Assembly (NCBI GenBank): GCA_002347645.1
Contig: DDYF01000009.1
Location: forward strand, 25,026-89,025
DNA: 64,000 nucleotides
Direction of reading: 5' to 3'
Origin: Thermoleophilia bacterium UBA2241
Lineage (GTDB): Bacteria > Actinomycetota > Thermoleophilia > UBA2241
In this document: positions 8,006 to 16,924 of the stretch, piece after piece
How positions within the stretch are numbered: position 1 is the stretch's first letter
Layout: every line of letters starts with the position of its first letter
The notes under the pieces: generated by a model
What the model was told of the DNA's origin: nothing
The model's input: only the letters and a program-made list of their open reading frames with translations
The model's database searches: none
Program-made: the position numbers and the translations under genes

Positions 8006-9493
8006 ATGGCAGCTGGCAAGCCGAACATCCTCGTCCTGTGGGGCGACGACATCGGCACGTGGAACGTCAGCTTCACCAACCGCGGGATGATGGGGTACTC
8101 GACCCCGAACATCGACCGTATCGCGCGAGAGGGCGTCAGTTTCACGGACTACTACGGCCAGCAGAGTTGCACGGCCGGCCGCGCCGCCTTCATCACCGGC
8201 CAGAACCCCCTGCGCACGGGGCTGACCAAGGTCGGGCTGCCGGGAGCCTCGTTCGGTCTGCGTCCAGAAGACCCGACGATAGCCGAGCTGCTCAAGCCGC
8301 TCGGCTATGCCACGGCGCAGTTCGGCAAGAACCACCTCGGCGACCTGGACGAGCACCTGCCGACCAACCACGGCTTCGACGAGTTCCTCGGCAACCTCTA
8401 CCACCTCAACGCCGAGGAGGAGCCCGAGCACGAGGACTACCCGAACGACCCCGCCTTCAAGAAGCGCTTCGGCCCGCGCGGGGTCATCCACAGCTGGGCG
8501 CAGCCCGACGGCACGCAGAAGATCGAAGACACGGGCCCGCTGACCAGGAAGCGCATGGAGACGATCGACGACGAGGTGACGGCGCGCACGCTCGAGTACC
8601 TGGACGAGGTCACCGCAGCCGGCAAGCCCTTCTTCATCTGGTGGAACGCGACGCGCATGCACTTTCGCACCCACGTCAAGGAAGAGAATCGCGGCATCAG
8701 TGGGCAGGGCGAGTACAACGACGGCATGGTCGAGCACGACCGCCACGTCGGCATGATCCTCGATAAGCTCGACGAGCTCGGCATCGTCGACGACACCATC
8801 GTCATGTATTCGACCGACAACGGGCCCCACTACAACTCGTGGCCGGACGCCGCCATCACCCCGTTCCGCTCCGAGAAGAACAGCAACTGGGAGGGCGCCT
8901 ACCGCGTGCCCACGTTCCTGCGCTGGCCGGCGAAGTGGCAGGCGGGCGCGACGCTCAACGGCATCGTCGCCCACCAGGACATGCTGACCACGTTCCTCGC
9001 AGCGGCGGGCGAGCCGGACATCGCGGCGAAGTGCAGGTCCGGCCACGAGGCCTGCGGCAAGGCGTTCAAGGTGATCCTCGACGGCAAGGACATGAACGCC
9101 TACTTCGCCGGCGAGGCGGCGGAGTGCCCGCGCGATCGCTTCTTCTACATCAACGACGACGCCGAGCTCGTGGCGCTACGCGTCGGCGACTGGAAGTTCA
9201 TCTTCAAGGAGCAGCGGGCGCGCCAGCTCGCGATCTGGCTCGACCCGTTCGTCGAGCTCCGCGCGCCCAAGATCATCAACCTTCGGCGCGACCCCTTCGA
9301 GCGCGCCCTCGACGACTCCAACACCTACTTCGACTGGATGATCGACCGCATCTACATGATCGTGCCCGCACAGGCGGTTGTCGCCGAAGCGATCCAGGAG
9401 TTCGCGGAGTTCCCGCCGCGGCAGAAACCGGCGTCCTTCAGCCTCGATCGGGTGCTGGAGAAGCTTCAGTCCGGTGCGGGCGGCGAGAGCTGA
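8006..9493 (+). CDS. Arylsulfatase (Cys-type sulfatase)
   Basis: A 495-residue sulfatase of the alkaline-phosphatase superfamily. Metal ligands are in ILVLWGDDIG and STDNGPHYN. The maturation motif is S-C-T-A-G-R (Cys55, Ala57, Arg59), the C-x-A/P-x-R core whose Cys is oxidised to formylglycine. There is no signal peptide, so a cytoplasmic enzyme acting on sulfate esters is expected. The ATG at 8006 has AAAGGGG eight bases upstream; an in-frame ATG at 7988 is possible. The next gene on the same strand encodes the anaerobic maturase that would install the formylglycine, but that gene is frameshifted, so the activity of this enzyme is in doubt unless another maturase exists. Confidence 0.92.
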   Translation: MAAGKPNILVLWGDDIGTWNVSFTNRGMMGYSTPNIDRIAREGVSFTDYYGQQSCTAGRAAFITGQNPLRTGLTKVGLPGASFGLRPEDPTIAELLKPLGYATAQFGKNHLGDLDEHLPTNHGFDEFLGNLYHLNAEEEPEHEDYPNDPAFKKRFGPRGVIHSWAQPDGTQKIEDTGPLTRKRMETIDDEVTARTLEYLDEVTAAGKPFFIWWNATRMHFRTHVKEENRGISGQGEYNDGMVEHDRHVGMILDKLDELGIVDDTIVMYSTDNGPHYNSWPDAAITPFRSEKNSNWEGAYRVPTFLRWPAKWQAGATLNGIVAHQDMLTTFLAAAGEPDIAAKCRSGHEACGKAFKVILDGKDMNAYFAGEAAECPRDRFFYINDDAELVALRVGDWKFIFKEQRARQLAIWLDPFVELRAPKIINLRRDPFERALDDSNTYFDWMIDRIYMIVPAQAVVAEAIQEFAEFPPRQKPASFSLDRVLEKLQSGAGGES

Positions 9494-9582
9494 CGCCGCG
9501 ATGTGACGGGGCCGCTGCTAGACTGCCGGTCATCGACTGGAGGTCGCGATGATCTCGACGCACAGGTACGACGCGGCGGACC

Positions 9583-10937
9583 TTGGCGGTGGCACGGGAA
9601 CCGGACCCGGTGAGTCCCGCGTGCTCCACTGAAGTGGAGCGTGCCGAGCACGACCAGACGAGGCGCCATCACGCCGCGCGGCAGGACCACGTCGCGGCGT
9701 TCCACGTCATGGCCAAGCCGACGGGTGCGCGCTGCAATCTCCACTGCGACTACTGCTTCTTCCTCGAGAAGGAGAAGCTGTATGCGGGCAGCGATCTCCG
9801 TATGCGCGACGAGGTCATGGAGGCATACGTCGCGCAGACCGTGGAGGCGCAGCGCGTCCCGCACGTGACCATCGCGTGGCAGGGCGGAGAGCCGACGCTC
9901 ATGGGGCTGGACTTCTACCGGCGGGCACGTGCGGTCGAAGACGCGCACGTGCCGCCGGTATGACCGTCGAGCGCACGCTCCAGACCAACGGCGTCCTGCT
10001 CGACGACGAATGGGCGGCGTTCCTCGCCGAGAACGACTACCTGGTCGGGCTGAGCATGGACGGCCCCCGGGAGTTGCACGACGCGTACCGCCACGACAAG
10101 GCCGGCCGCTCCGTGTTCGACCGTGTGCTCGCGGCCGCCCGTCGGCTGCAGGCGCACGGGGTGGAGTTCAACGTCCTCTGTGCAGTGAACGCGGCCAACG
10201 TCGAGCGCCCGCTCGACGTCTATCGCTTCTTCCGCGACGAGCTCGGGGCCCGGTATCTGCAGCTCATCCCCATCGTCGAGGTCGCGTCGCGACCGACCCC
10301 GGGTCGGGCGGGGACCGTCACGGACCGCAGTGTGCTGCCCGCGGCTTACGGCCGCTTCCTCAACGCCATCTTCGACGAGTGGGTGCGCCGCGACGTCGGC
10401 AGCGTGTTCGTCCAGTTCTTCGACGGGGTGCTGGCGGCGTACGTTCGCGGCTACTCCAGTCTCTGTGTGCTGCAGCCGGTGTGCGGCGAGGGCGTCGTGC
10501 TCGAGCACAACGGCGACGTCTACTCGTGCGACCATTTCGTCGATCCTGAGCACCTGCTCGGCAACATCCTTGAGACGCCGGTCGGCGAGCTCGTGCGCTC
10601 TGCCGCGCAGCGCCGCTTCGGAGAGGCGAAGCAGGCGGCGCTGCCCTCTTTCTGCCGCGCCTGCCGCTACCTGTTCGCCTGCAACGGCGAGTGCCCCAAG
10701 AACCGCATCCTGCTGACGCCGGACGGGGAGCCCGGCCTGAACTGGCTATGCGCCGGCCTCGGGTCCTTCTTCGCACACACAGAGCGACCCATGCGGATCA
10801 TGGCCGAGATCCTCAGGCGGGGCGGGGAGGCACGTGAAGTCATGGCTCTGCTCGACGCCGAGGCTCGCGCGACCCGTCGCAACGACCCGTGCCCCTGCGG
10901 CAGCGGCCGCAAGTACAAGCACTGCTGCGGGGCGTAG
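9583..10937 (+). pseudogene. Anaerobic sulfatase-maturating enzyme, frameshifted
   Basis: A radical SAM/SPASM protein in two frames. The first part (to the TGA at 9961-9963) has the cluster motif C-N-L-H-C-D-Y-C and WQGGEPTLMGLDFYRR; the second part resumes in another frame with MTVERTLQTNGVLLDDEW, the SPASM cysteines (CVLQPVCGEG, CRACRYLFACNGECP) and a C-terminal SEC-C motif (PCPCGSGRKYKHCCG). Adding one G at the GG of 9957-9958 restores an uninterrupted protein (HVPPGMTVERTL), so a single-base deletion explains everything. The true start is also unclear: the best ribosome binding site (TGGAGG) precedes an ATG at 9549 in a third frame; TTG 9583 or GTG 9634 are in frame. TAGACT at about 9518 may be its -10 box. 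Confidence 0.85.
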
Positions 10938-10978
10938 GCGGGTCTCGGCTGCCGCACGCGTCGACGTCCGCAAGGCGT

Positions 10979-12166
10979 TCAGGTCAGCCTGAAGCGGATG
11001 ACGGCGAGGCCGAAGAGCCCCGCCGACCAGGCGAGGGCGACGCCCAAGGCAGGCAGCACGTCGCCCACACCGAACCCCCGCGCCACGATGCCGCGCAGCC
11101 CGTCGAGGATCCAGGCCGTCGGAAGCAGGTGGCCGACGAACTGGAACCCGGGACCCGTGATCTCGAGGGGGAACCACGCCCCCGACAACGCCGAGACGCT
11201 CATCGAGGTGATGACCACGGCGGCGACGAGCGCCTGCTCGCTGGTGAGCAGCACGGCGAGGAGCAGGCCGAGGCTGGAGGCGACGAGCGACAGGGCGACC
11301 ATCATGAGCAGCAGCGCGGCGGGGTCGTTGAGGTAGTCGACGCCGAAGACGAACTGCCCGATGCCGAGCAGCAGGATCTGCTGGAAGAAGGTGAGGGCGA
11401 ACATCCCGGCCATCTTTCCGGCGATCAGTTCCCAGCGCCTCACGCGCGTCGTCATCAGGCGCCGCAACGTGCCGTTCTTGCGCTCCATGATCACCGCCAT
11501 GCCGGCGGTCAGCAGGCTGAACATGATGAAGTTGACCAGCATGCCGGGCGAGCTGAGGGTGAAGCCGGTGGGGATCTGACCCGCCGCGGCGCCGGCCGCC
11601 ACGGTCGTGAGGGAGACGACGGGCTCCTCCATCGCCTGCGTGGCCACGGCCTGTGCAAACGCCGGCACGTCGGCCGCGGCGGCGCCGGTCTGGCCCTGCG
11701 CCTCGGCCGCCGCCTCGACGCCGACCTGGGCCGCGCGGCTCGCGGCCACCAGGTCGCCGGCTGTCGCGCGGACCTCGGCCACGATCGCTTGGGCGCCGGA
11801 CGAGGCTTGGTCGCCGACGAGGACGAGCTCGGCGGGCGCGCCGGCCTGCACGGCGGCCGAGAATCCCTCGGGGATGAGCAGGCCGGCGGCGGCCCGCCCG
11901 TCCGCGATCCACGCCTCGAGCTCGGCGGCGTTCTTGGGCACCACGCGGACCGCGTCAGACTCCTCCAGCGCGGCGACGAGCTGCTGCGACTGCGCGTCGT
12001 GGTCGGCGTCGTGCAGCCCGAGCGCCAGCCGGTCGCTGCCACTGCCGAACATGAGGCCGAAGAAGGCCGTGAAGGCGATCGGCATGATGACGATGAAGAT
12101 CGCCGACAGCCGGTCGCGGCGCGTCTCCAGCAGGTCCTTGCCGGCCAGTGTCCAGAGGCGCCTCAC
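10979..12166 (-). CDS. ABC-2 type permease
   Basis: A protein of about 395 residues: an N-terminal helix (RRLWTLAGKDLLETRRDR then a membrane segment AIFIVIMPIAFTAFFGLMF), a large extracytoplasmic region of about 170 residues, and five further membrane segments at the C-terminus with the ABC-2 family pattern ERKNGTLRRLMTTRVRRWE. It is the second membrane subunit of an exporter whose ATPase is encoded at 13495. GTG 12166 is preferred because the sequence starts at the conserved basic helix and GTGGGGG lies upstream; GTG 12181 would add five residues. It ends 42 bases before the maturase gene end, convergently. Confidence 0.85.
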   Translation of the reverse strand: MRRLWTLAGKDLLETRRDRLSAIFIVIMPIAFTAFFGLMFGSGSDRLALGLHDADHDAQSQQLVAALEESDAVRVVPKNAAELEAWIADGRAAAGLLIPEGFSAAVQAGAPAELVLVGDQASSGAQAIVAEVRATAGDLVAASRAAQVGVEAAAEAQGQTGAAAADVPAFAQAVATQAMEEPVVSLTTVAAGAAAGQIPTGFTLSSPGMLVNFIMFSLLTAGMAVIMERKNGTLRRLMTTRVRRWELIAGKMAGMFALTFFQQILLLGIGQFVFGVDYLNDPAALLLMMVALSLVASSLGLLLAVLLTSEQALVAAVVITSMSVSALSGAWFPLEITGPGFQFVGHLLPTAWILDGLRGIVARGFGVGDVLPALGVALAWSAGLFGLAVIRFRLT

Positions 12167-12197
12167 GGCAGCGGCCCCCACGTGGCGTCCCGCGTGC

Positions 12198-13436
12198 TCA
12201 CGCGTACCGCCGCCTGAAGCGCCACACCGCGACGGCGAAGAAGGCGAGGCCGAACGCGACCGGCACGACGAGGTCCCCGGAGATGTCGGCGAGGCCTCCG
12301 CCGCGCATCGCCGCGTCCCACCCGCGCAGCAGTGGGCCGTTGGGGGTGAAGCCCTGGACGGTCGCGTACGTACCGGCGTCCGTGGCCGTGCCGAAGTTAC
12401 CGCCGAGCAGGCCGAGGACGAGGTAGACGCCGGCACTGATCGCGCCCGCCTGCCCCGGCGTGCGCACGACGGAGATGATGAGCAGCGCGAGCCCGCTCGC
12501 CACCGCCGACGTGACAACGGTGAGCACCGCGACGACGTCGAGACGCCCCCAGTCGATACTGAACAGGATGGCGCCACCGATGAGCAGGACGATCAGCTGA
12601 ACGCTCACAGTGAGGAAGACAGAGGCGAACTTGCCGCCGAGGATCGTCGCCGTCGGCGTGGGCGTCGTCAGCATGCGGGGCAGCGTCCCGTCCTGGTCCT
12701 CCGTGAGGATGGTACGGGCGACGTTCCCCGCGCCGAAGAACATGAAGAAGACCATCATGCCGGCGAGGATCAGGCCGACGGTCGAGGCGTCCTCGCCCTC
12801 GCCGGCACTCGGTGCCCGTTCGGCGATGACGAGCGCCTGGCTCACGCCGCCGTCCTGGACGAAGCGGGCGGCCGCGGTCTGGGCGGCGTCGTCGTTGCCG
12901 GCGGGCCCGCCGGCCACGGCCACCGCGACCGTCGCGGCCGCCCGCGCCCCGTTGAAGTCGAGGAGCGCCTGCATCACGACCGACTCCGTGATCGCCATCC
13001 CGAACTCCTGCGTCGGGTCCACGTACAACTCGACCGCCGTCTTCTGCCCCTCCGCGCCATACAGCGCGGCGGTGAAGTCGCGCGGGACGACGACGGCGAC
13101 GGCGGCGTCGCCGTCGTCGACCCGGGCGCGGGCCGCCGCCGCGCTCTTGGCCTCCGTCACCTCGAGCACGTCCCTCAGGCCCTCGCTCGTGAGGATGCCG
13201 GCGAACGCGTCGCCGGCGAGCGGCGGCGCCTCCTGGCCGGGGGCGGCGGCCGGTCGTGCGTCCTCGCTGGCCAGCGCGACCTTGGTCGCCGAGATCTCGA
13301 ACGAGTCGCCGCCGCCGAAGGCGAAGCCGAGCAGTCCGGCGAGCGCCAGCGGGGCGAGCAGCATCATCGCCAGGCCGGGGACGTTGCCCATGGTGCTGCG
13401 CAGGTCCTTCCAGGCGATGGCCCAGACCTTCGTCAT
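12198..13436 (-). CDS. ABC-2 type permease
   Basis: A 412-residue ABC-2 permease with the same layout as its neighbour: N-terminal helix VWAIAWKDLRSTMGNVPG, one membrane segment, a long Ala-rich extracytoplasmic domain, then five membrane segments, with the coupling region ILTEDQDGTLPRMLTTPTPT. The C-terminal end is basic (WRFRRRYA). Two different ABC-2 permeases with one ATPase form a heteromeric exporter, often for drugs, lipids or peptides; substrate unknown. It lies between the ATPase gene (58 bases upstream) and the second permease gene on the same strand. Confidence 0.87.
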   Translation of the reverse strand: MTKVWAIAWKDLRSTMGNVPGLAMMLLAPLALAGLLGFAFGGGDSFEISATKVALASEDARPAAAPGQEAPPLAGDAFAGILTSEGLRDVLEVTEAKSAAAARARVDDGDAAVAVVVPRDFTAALYGAEGQKTAVELYVDPTQEFGMAITESVVMQALLDFNGARAAATVAVAVAGGPAGNDDAAQTAAARFVQDGGVSQALVIAERAPSAGEGEDASTVGLILAGMMVFFMFFGAGNVARTILTEDQDGTLPRMLTTPTPTATILGGKFASVFLTVSVQLIVLLIGGAILFSIDWGRLDVVAVLTVVTSAVASGLALLIISVVRTPGQAGAISAGVYLVLGLLGGNFGTATDAGTYATVQGFTPNGPLLRGWDAAMRGGGLADISGDLVVPVAFGLAFFAVAVWRFRRRYA

Positions 13437-13494
13437 CGTCCGCCTACTGTCGGGTGCCCCTGCGGCGCACCCGACGATGATCCATCTGGGGCGA

Positions 13495-14445
13495 TCATTC
13501 GCGCAGCGCGCGGCCGGTCAGGTGGAGGAAGACGAGCTCGAGGTTCGGCTCGCTCACGTTCACCGACGTGATGCGCGAGCCGCCCCCGGCGGCTTCCTCG
13601 AACAGGTGGGGCAACACCTCGTTGGCGTCGTCGACGAGCAGCTCCGCGTGGTCTTCCTCCACTGAGGCCTTGCTCACCCCGCGCAGGCCCGACCAGCGCT
13701 CCACCATGCCATCGAGCTGCCGGTCGACCGCGACGTCGACGCGCGCCTCCTCGCCGACGATCTTCACGAGCTCACCGTGCGTGCCGAGGGCGATCATCTT
13801 GCCGTGGTCGATGATCCCGATACGGTCGCTGAGCTCCTGTGCCTCGGCCATGTAGTGCGTCGTGTAAAGCACCGTCATGCCCTGTTCGCGAAAGGTGAGG
13901 ATGCCGTCCAGGATCGAGCGCCGGCTCTGGGGGTCGATGCCGACCGTCGGCTCGTCGAGGTAGAGGATCTTCGGCCTGTGCAGCAGCGCGACGCCGATGT
14001 TGACGCGCCGCTTCATGCCGCCGGAGTACTTGTCGACGCGGTCCTTCTGGCGATCGACGAGGCTGATGAGCTCGAGCACCTCGTCGACGCGGCTCGTGAG
14101 CTCGACACCTGCGAGGCCGTACATCTTGCCCCAGAAGACGAGGTTCTCGCGCGCCGTCATGTCGGGGTAGACGGCGATGTCCTGGGGGACCACGCCGATG
14201 ACGGACTTCACGGCTTGCGCGTCGCCGACGATCGAGTGGCCGTCGACGGTCGCGTCGCCGCCGCTGGGCCGGAGCAGGCACGACAACATCGAGATCGTCG
14301 TGCTCTTGCCGGCCCCGTTCGGCCCCAGCAGGCTGAAGATCTCGCCGCGTTCGATCGTGAAGCTCACGTCGTCGACGGCGAGCACGCCCTTGGGCGGGTC
14401 GTACCGCTTGCTGAGGCCCTGGACCTCGACGATGCTCACGCGCAT
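13495..14445 (-). CDS. ABC transporter ATP-binding protein
   Basis: A 316-residue ATPase of the ABC-2 exporter class. Walker A is GPNGAGKST, the signature is KYSGGMKRRV, Walker B is ILYLDEPTVGIDP and the H-loop TTHYM. A C-terminal extension of about 80 residues (VDVAVDRQLDGMVERW onward) is typical of exporters in this class. ATG 14445 directly abuts AAGGGGGG; the in-frame GTG at 14439 has a better six-base spacing and may be the real start. First gene of the three-gene exporter operon. Confidence 0.93.
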   Translation of the reverse strand: MRVSIVEVQGLSKRYDPPKGVLAVDDVSFTIERGEIFSLLGPNGAGKSTTISMLSCLLRPSGGDATVDGHSIVGDAQAVKSVIGVVPQDIAVYPDMTARENLVFWGKMYGLAGVELTSRVDEVLELISLVDRQKDRVDKYSGGMKRRVNIGVALLHRPKILYLDEPTVGIDPQSRRSILDGILTFREQGMTVLYTTHYMAEAQELSDRIGIIDHGKMIALGTHGELVKIVGEEARVDVAVDRQLDGMVERWSGLRGVSKASVEEDHAELLVDDANEVLPHLFEEAAGGGSRITSVNVSEPNLELVFLHLTGRALRE

Positions 14446-14474
14446 CCCCCCTTGTGCCGTCGATGGCCCCGGCA

Positions 14475-14488
14475 GTGTACGTATACAC
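14475..14488. promoter_or_regulatory. Inverted repeat upstream of the ABC exporter operon
   Basis: GTGTACGTATACAC has five-base arms (GTGTA and TACAC) around a four-base centre and lies 30 bases upstream of the ATPase gene, between it and the end of the DUF456 gene. Its position fits an operator or promoter overlap, but no cognate regulator is in the neighbourhood. Confidence 0.35.
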
Positions 14489-14537
14489 CCGGAGTGCGGC
14501 CGTCGTCATCCCCTCGGCAAGGCTCGCCGCCGCCCCG

Positions 14538-15035
14538 TCAACCCGAGAAGTGGGCGATCACGCCGACCGTCCAGACCGAGCAGGCAAGGCAGACCATGCC
14601 GAACTCGACGAGGATGCCCATGCCGGTCCCCTTCAGCGTCTCCACGCTCGATGCCACGGCGGCGCGGAAGTCGTGGCGGCGCGCGTACTCGCTCGCGAGC
14701 AGCCCCGCGCCGAAGCCGACGAAGAGGCCGAAGAAGGGCAGGACGAACATCCCGATGACGCTGCAGACGACGGCCACGGCGATGGACCCCTTCGGGATCT
14801 GCTGCTGTTTGAGCTTGCGGCCGGTGAGGACGGCGCTCGCCGACCAGCCGGCGACCGCGACGAGCGCCCCCACGATGCCGGCCGTCCACGAGGCACCGGA
14901 GCCGAGGAACCACGCCCACGCGACCAGTGCCGCGATGGCCACCGGACTGCCGGGCAGCACTGGATAGACTGTACCGACTGCGGCGACGGCCAGGACGATG
15001 CCCGCGACAACGGTGACGACGATGTCCCAGTCCAT
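14538..15035 (-). CDS. DUF456 domain-containing membrane protein
   Basis: A 165-residue protein with about four membrane segments. The N-terminal helix (IVVTVVAGIVLAVAAVG) leads into the family motif YPVLPGSPVAIAA, and two Gly-rich helices (GMFVLPFFGLFVGFGAG) follow the basic loop GRKLKQQQIPKG. These features match DUF456, a family of small inner-membrane proteins of unknown function. The ATG at 15035 gives the expected family length; a longer frame upstream overlaps the divergent gene. It is followed on the same strand by the ABC exporter operon. Confidence 0.82.
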   Translation of the reverse strand: MDWDIVVTVVAGIVLAVAAVGTVYPVLPGSPVAIAALVAWAWFLGSGASWTAGIVGALVAVAGWSASAVLTGRKLKQQQIPKGSIAVAVVCSVIGMFVLPFFGLFVGFGAGLLASEYARRHDFRAAVASSVETLKGTGMGILVEFGMVCLACSVWTVGVIAHFSG

Positions 15036-15111
15036 GACGCCATCCTTGCACGGCGAGACGAGCGGCGACACCTCGCGAGGAGTCGCCGCCCGCCGCACCC
15101 AACGCCCCGCC

Positions 15112-15687
15112 GTGGAGTTGTACTGGATCCCGCTTGGCGCCGGCGGCCATGTCGTGCGCCTGAACGGCTGGGCCTTCGAGCGCCTGGTCGCGGTGCGCGA
15201 CCGTCGGGCGGCGCTCGACCTGTACCATGCCGCCCTCATCGTCCGCGTGCCCGAGGGCCGCTTCACCATCGAGAGCACGCCGGTGCCCGACCGGAATGGT
15301 CACGAACGCGGCGTCGTGGGTGGCGGCGCGGTCGGGAGCCGGTGGGCAGGGGGTCTGCGCATCTTCCGTTACGAGATCCGGTGCTGGCGCGACGGTGTGA
15401 TCCCGGACCTGGCGTACGCGGTCGAGAGCCCGCGCCGCCTCGCTCGGGACGAGGCAGCGGCGCGGCGCGTGCTCGACCTTGCCCCCCGGATACCGACGCC
15501 CGTGTGGGGCCGCGACGAGCTCCGCGCGGGCGAGATGTGGAACTCCAACTCCATCGTCTCGTGGCTGCTGGCGCGCGCCGGGTTCGACGTTCCCGCGATC
15601 GCGTTGCCCACGGGTGGGCGCGCGCCCGGCTGGAACGCGGGGCTGGTCGTCGCGCGGCGCAGTTCGGCCGTGCCTGGAGTAGGATGA
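15112..15687 (+). CDS. Conserved hypothetical protein, possibly papain-like fold
   Basis: About 191 residues, no membrane segment. I do not recognise a named domain. It starts VELYWIPLGAGGHVVRLNG and contains DLYHAALIVRV, a run of basic/aromatic residues (FRYEIRCWRDGVIPD) and MWNSNSIVSWLLARAG near the C-terminus, ending in GGRAPGWNAGLVVARR. An early H-x-A/G-x-x-V strand followed late by an N-containing helix is reminiscent of circularly permuted papain-like (LRAT/PPPDE-type) proteins, but the Cys position appears to be Ser; this is only a guess. The start is unsure: GTG 15112 lacks a clear ribosome binding site. It ends seven bases before the C45 gene and is probably cotranscribed with it. 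Confidence 0.6.
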   Translation: MELYWIPLGAGGHVVRLNGWAFERLVAVRDRRAALDLYHAALIVRVPEGRFTIESTPVPDRNGHERGVVGGGAVGSRWAGGLRIFRYEIRCWRDGVIPDLAYAVESPRRLARDEAAARRVLDLAPRIPTPVWGRDELRAGEMWNSNSIVSWLLARAGFDVPAIALPTGGRAPGWNAGLVVARRSSAVPGVG

Positions 15688-15693
15688 CCAGCC

Positions 15694-16770
15694 GTGAATC
15701 ACCGGCCCCTGTTCATCGAAGCCGCGGGCACCCACCGCGAGGTAGGCAGGCAGATCGGCGAGGCGGCGCGCGACTTGGTCGCGCGGGGCCTCGCCGCCTA
15801 CGAGGAGCGTTTCGCCGTGCTCGCCGGCTTCGACCTGGCCGAGGCGGTCGAGCGCTCGCGCGCGTACCTGCGCCCGGCCGAGCAGTACCTTCCGCAGGTC
15901 GTCGACCAGATCCGCGGATTGGCCGAAGGCGCGAGCGCACCCTTCCAGCACCTCTTCGCCCTGAACTGCAGCGAGGAGTTCACCTGTGCCGCCGACCGCG
16001 CGTGGCCGCGACCGGAGCACTGCACCTCGTTCGCGGCGGCGGCCGGCGGCCGCGTCGTCTCCGGCCACAACGAGGACTGGTATCCCGACGACGTCGAGAA
16101 CGTCGTGGTCCGCAAGGTCACGCTGCGCGGCCCCGGTGCGTGGAGCGGTGTGTCCTACCTCAGCGTGGGTCCGGCCTACGATCTGCCCGTCACCGGCATC
16201 ACGTCGCGGGGCTTCACCTCGGCCGCCAACACCGTCTACTTCCGCGACGAGCGTGTCGGCGTGCCCAACACGTGCCTGGTCGCGACGGTGCTCGAGCAGG
16301 CGGATCTGGAAGGCGCCCGCGACCTCATCGCCGGCGCCCCGCGGGCGCGAGGGTCGAACCACCTTCTGTGCGATGCAGGTGGGCGCATCTGGGACATCGA
16401 GACCACGGCGGAGCGCCTGGCGTTCATGGAGGGCGGCGTGCTGTTCACGCACGCCAACCACTACGTCTCGCCCGAGCTCGCGCCCGAGGACGCTACCGGC
16501 TCAGAGGGCTCGCCCAAGCGGCGCGCTCGCGCCGAGGAGCTGCTGGCACAGGGGGTCGAGGCCGGGGTCGACCTCGTCGAGCTCGGCAAGACAGTGCTCA
16601 GCGACCATGCGAACGCGCCGTTCAGCATCTGCGCGCACTGGAACGACGACGACCCCGACCAGGACCAGAGCGTGACGACGGCGAGCATGGTCTGGGAACC
16701 GGCCGAGGGCCGGGCTCACATCGCCTGCGGGCAGCCCTGCGCTTCGGCGTACGTGGCCTTCCAGCTGTAG
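15694..16770 (+). CDS. C45 family peptidase/acyl-CoA:6-APA acyltransferase-like protein
   Basis: A 358-residue Ntn-hydrolase of the C45 (isopenicillin N acyltransferase-like) family. The probable nucleophile is Cys in HCTSFAAAAG near residue 109, followed by the family motif VVSGHNEDWYPDD; in the family, self-cleavage before this Cys exposes it. Later conserved segments are GITSRGFTSAANTV, GSNHLLCDAGGRIWDIE and LFTHANHYVSPEL. No signal peptide. These enzymes hydrolyse or transfer amide-linked acyl groups (for example N-acyl amino acids); substrate unknown here. The GTG at 15694 is preceded by GGAGTAGGA and lies seven bases after the previous gene. Confidence 0.85.
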   Translation: MNHRPLFIEAAGTHREVGRQIGEAARDLVARGLAAYEERFAVLAGFDLAEAVERSRAYLRPAEQYLPQVVDQIRGLAEGASAPFQHLFALNCSEEFTCAADRAWPRPEHCTSFAAAAGGRVVSGHNEDWYPDDVENVVVRKVTLRGPGAWSGVSYLSVGPAYDLPVTGITSRGFTSAANTVYFRDERVGVPNTCLVATVLEQADLEGARDLIAGAPRARGSNHLLCDAGGRIWDIETTAERLAFMEGGVLFTHANHYVSPELAPEDATGSEGSPKRRARAEELLAQGVEAGVDLVELGKTVLSDHANAPFSICAHWNDDDPDQDQSVTTASMVWEPAEGRAHIACGQPCASAYVAFQL

Positions 16771-16924
16771 GACCGGGCAAGCGCAGCGTCGAGCGCGGGG
16801 TCGAAGCCCTCACCTTCACCACGGTCGGCGGCGCCTTCCCTCGCCGCGCGTCGTGCGGTATCGTCCGGAGCGGTGGCGTCTATCCGTCCGCCCACGCGGC
16901 GGAGACCCTCGAGGGAAGGAAGCC

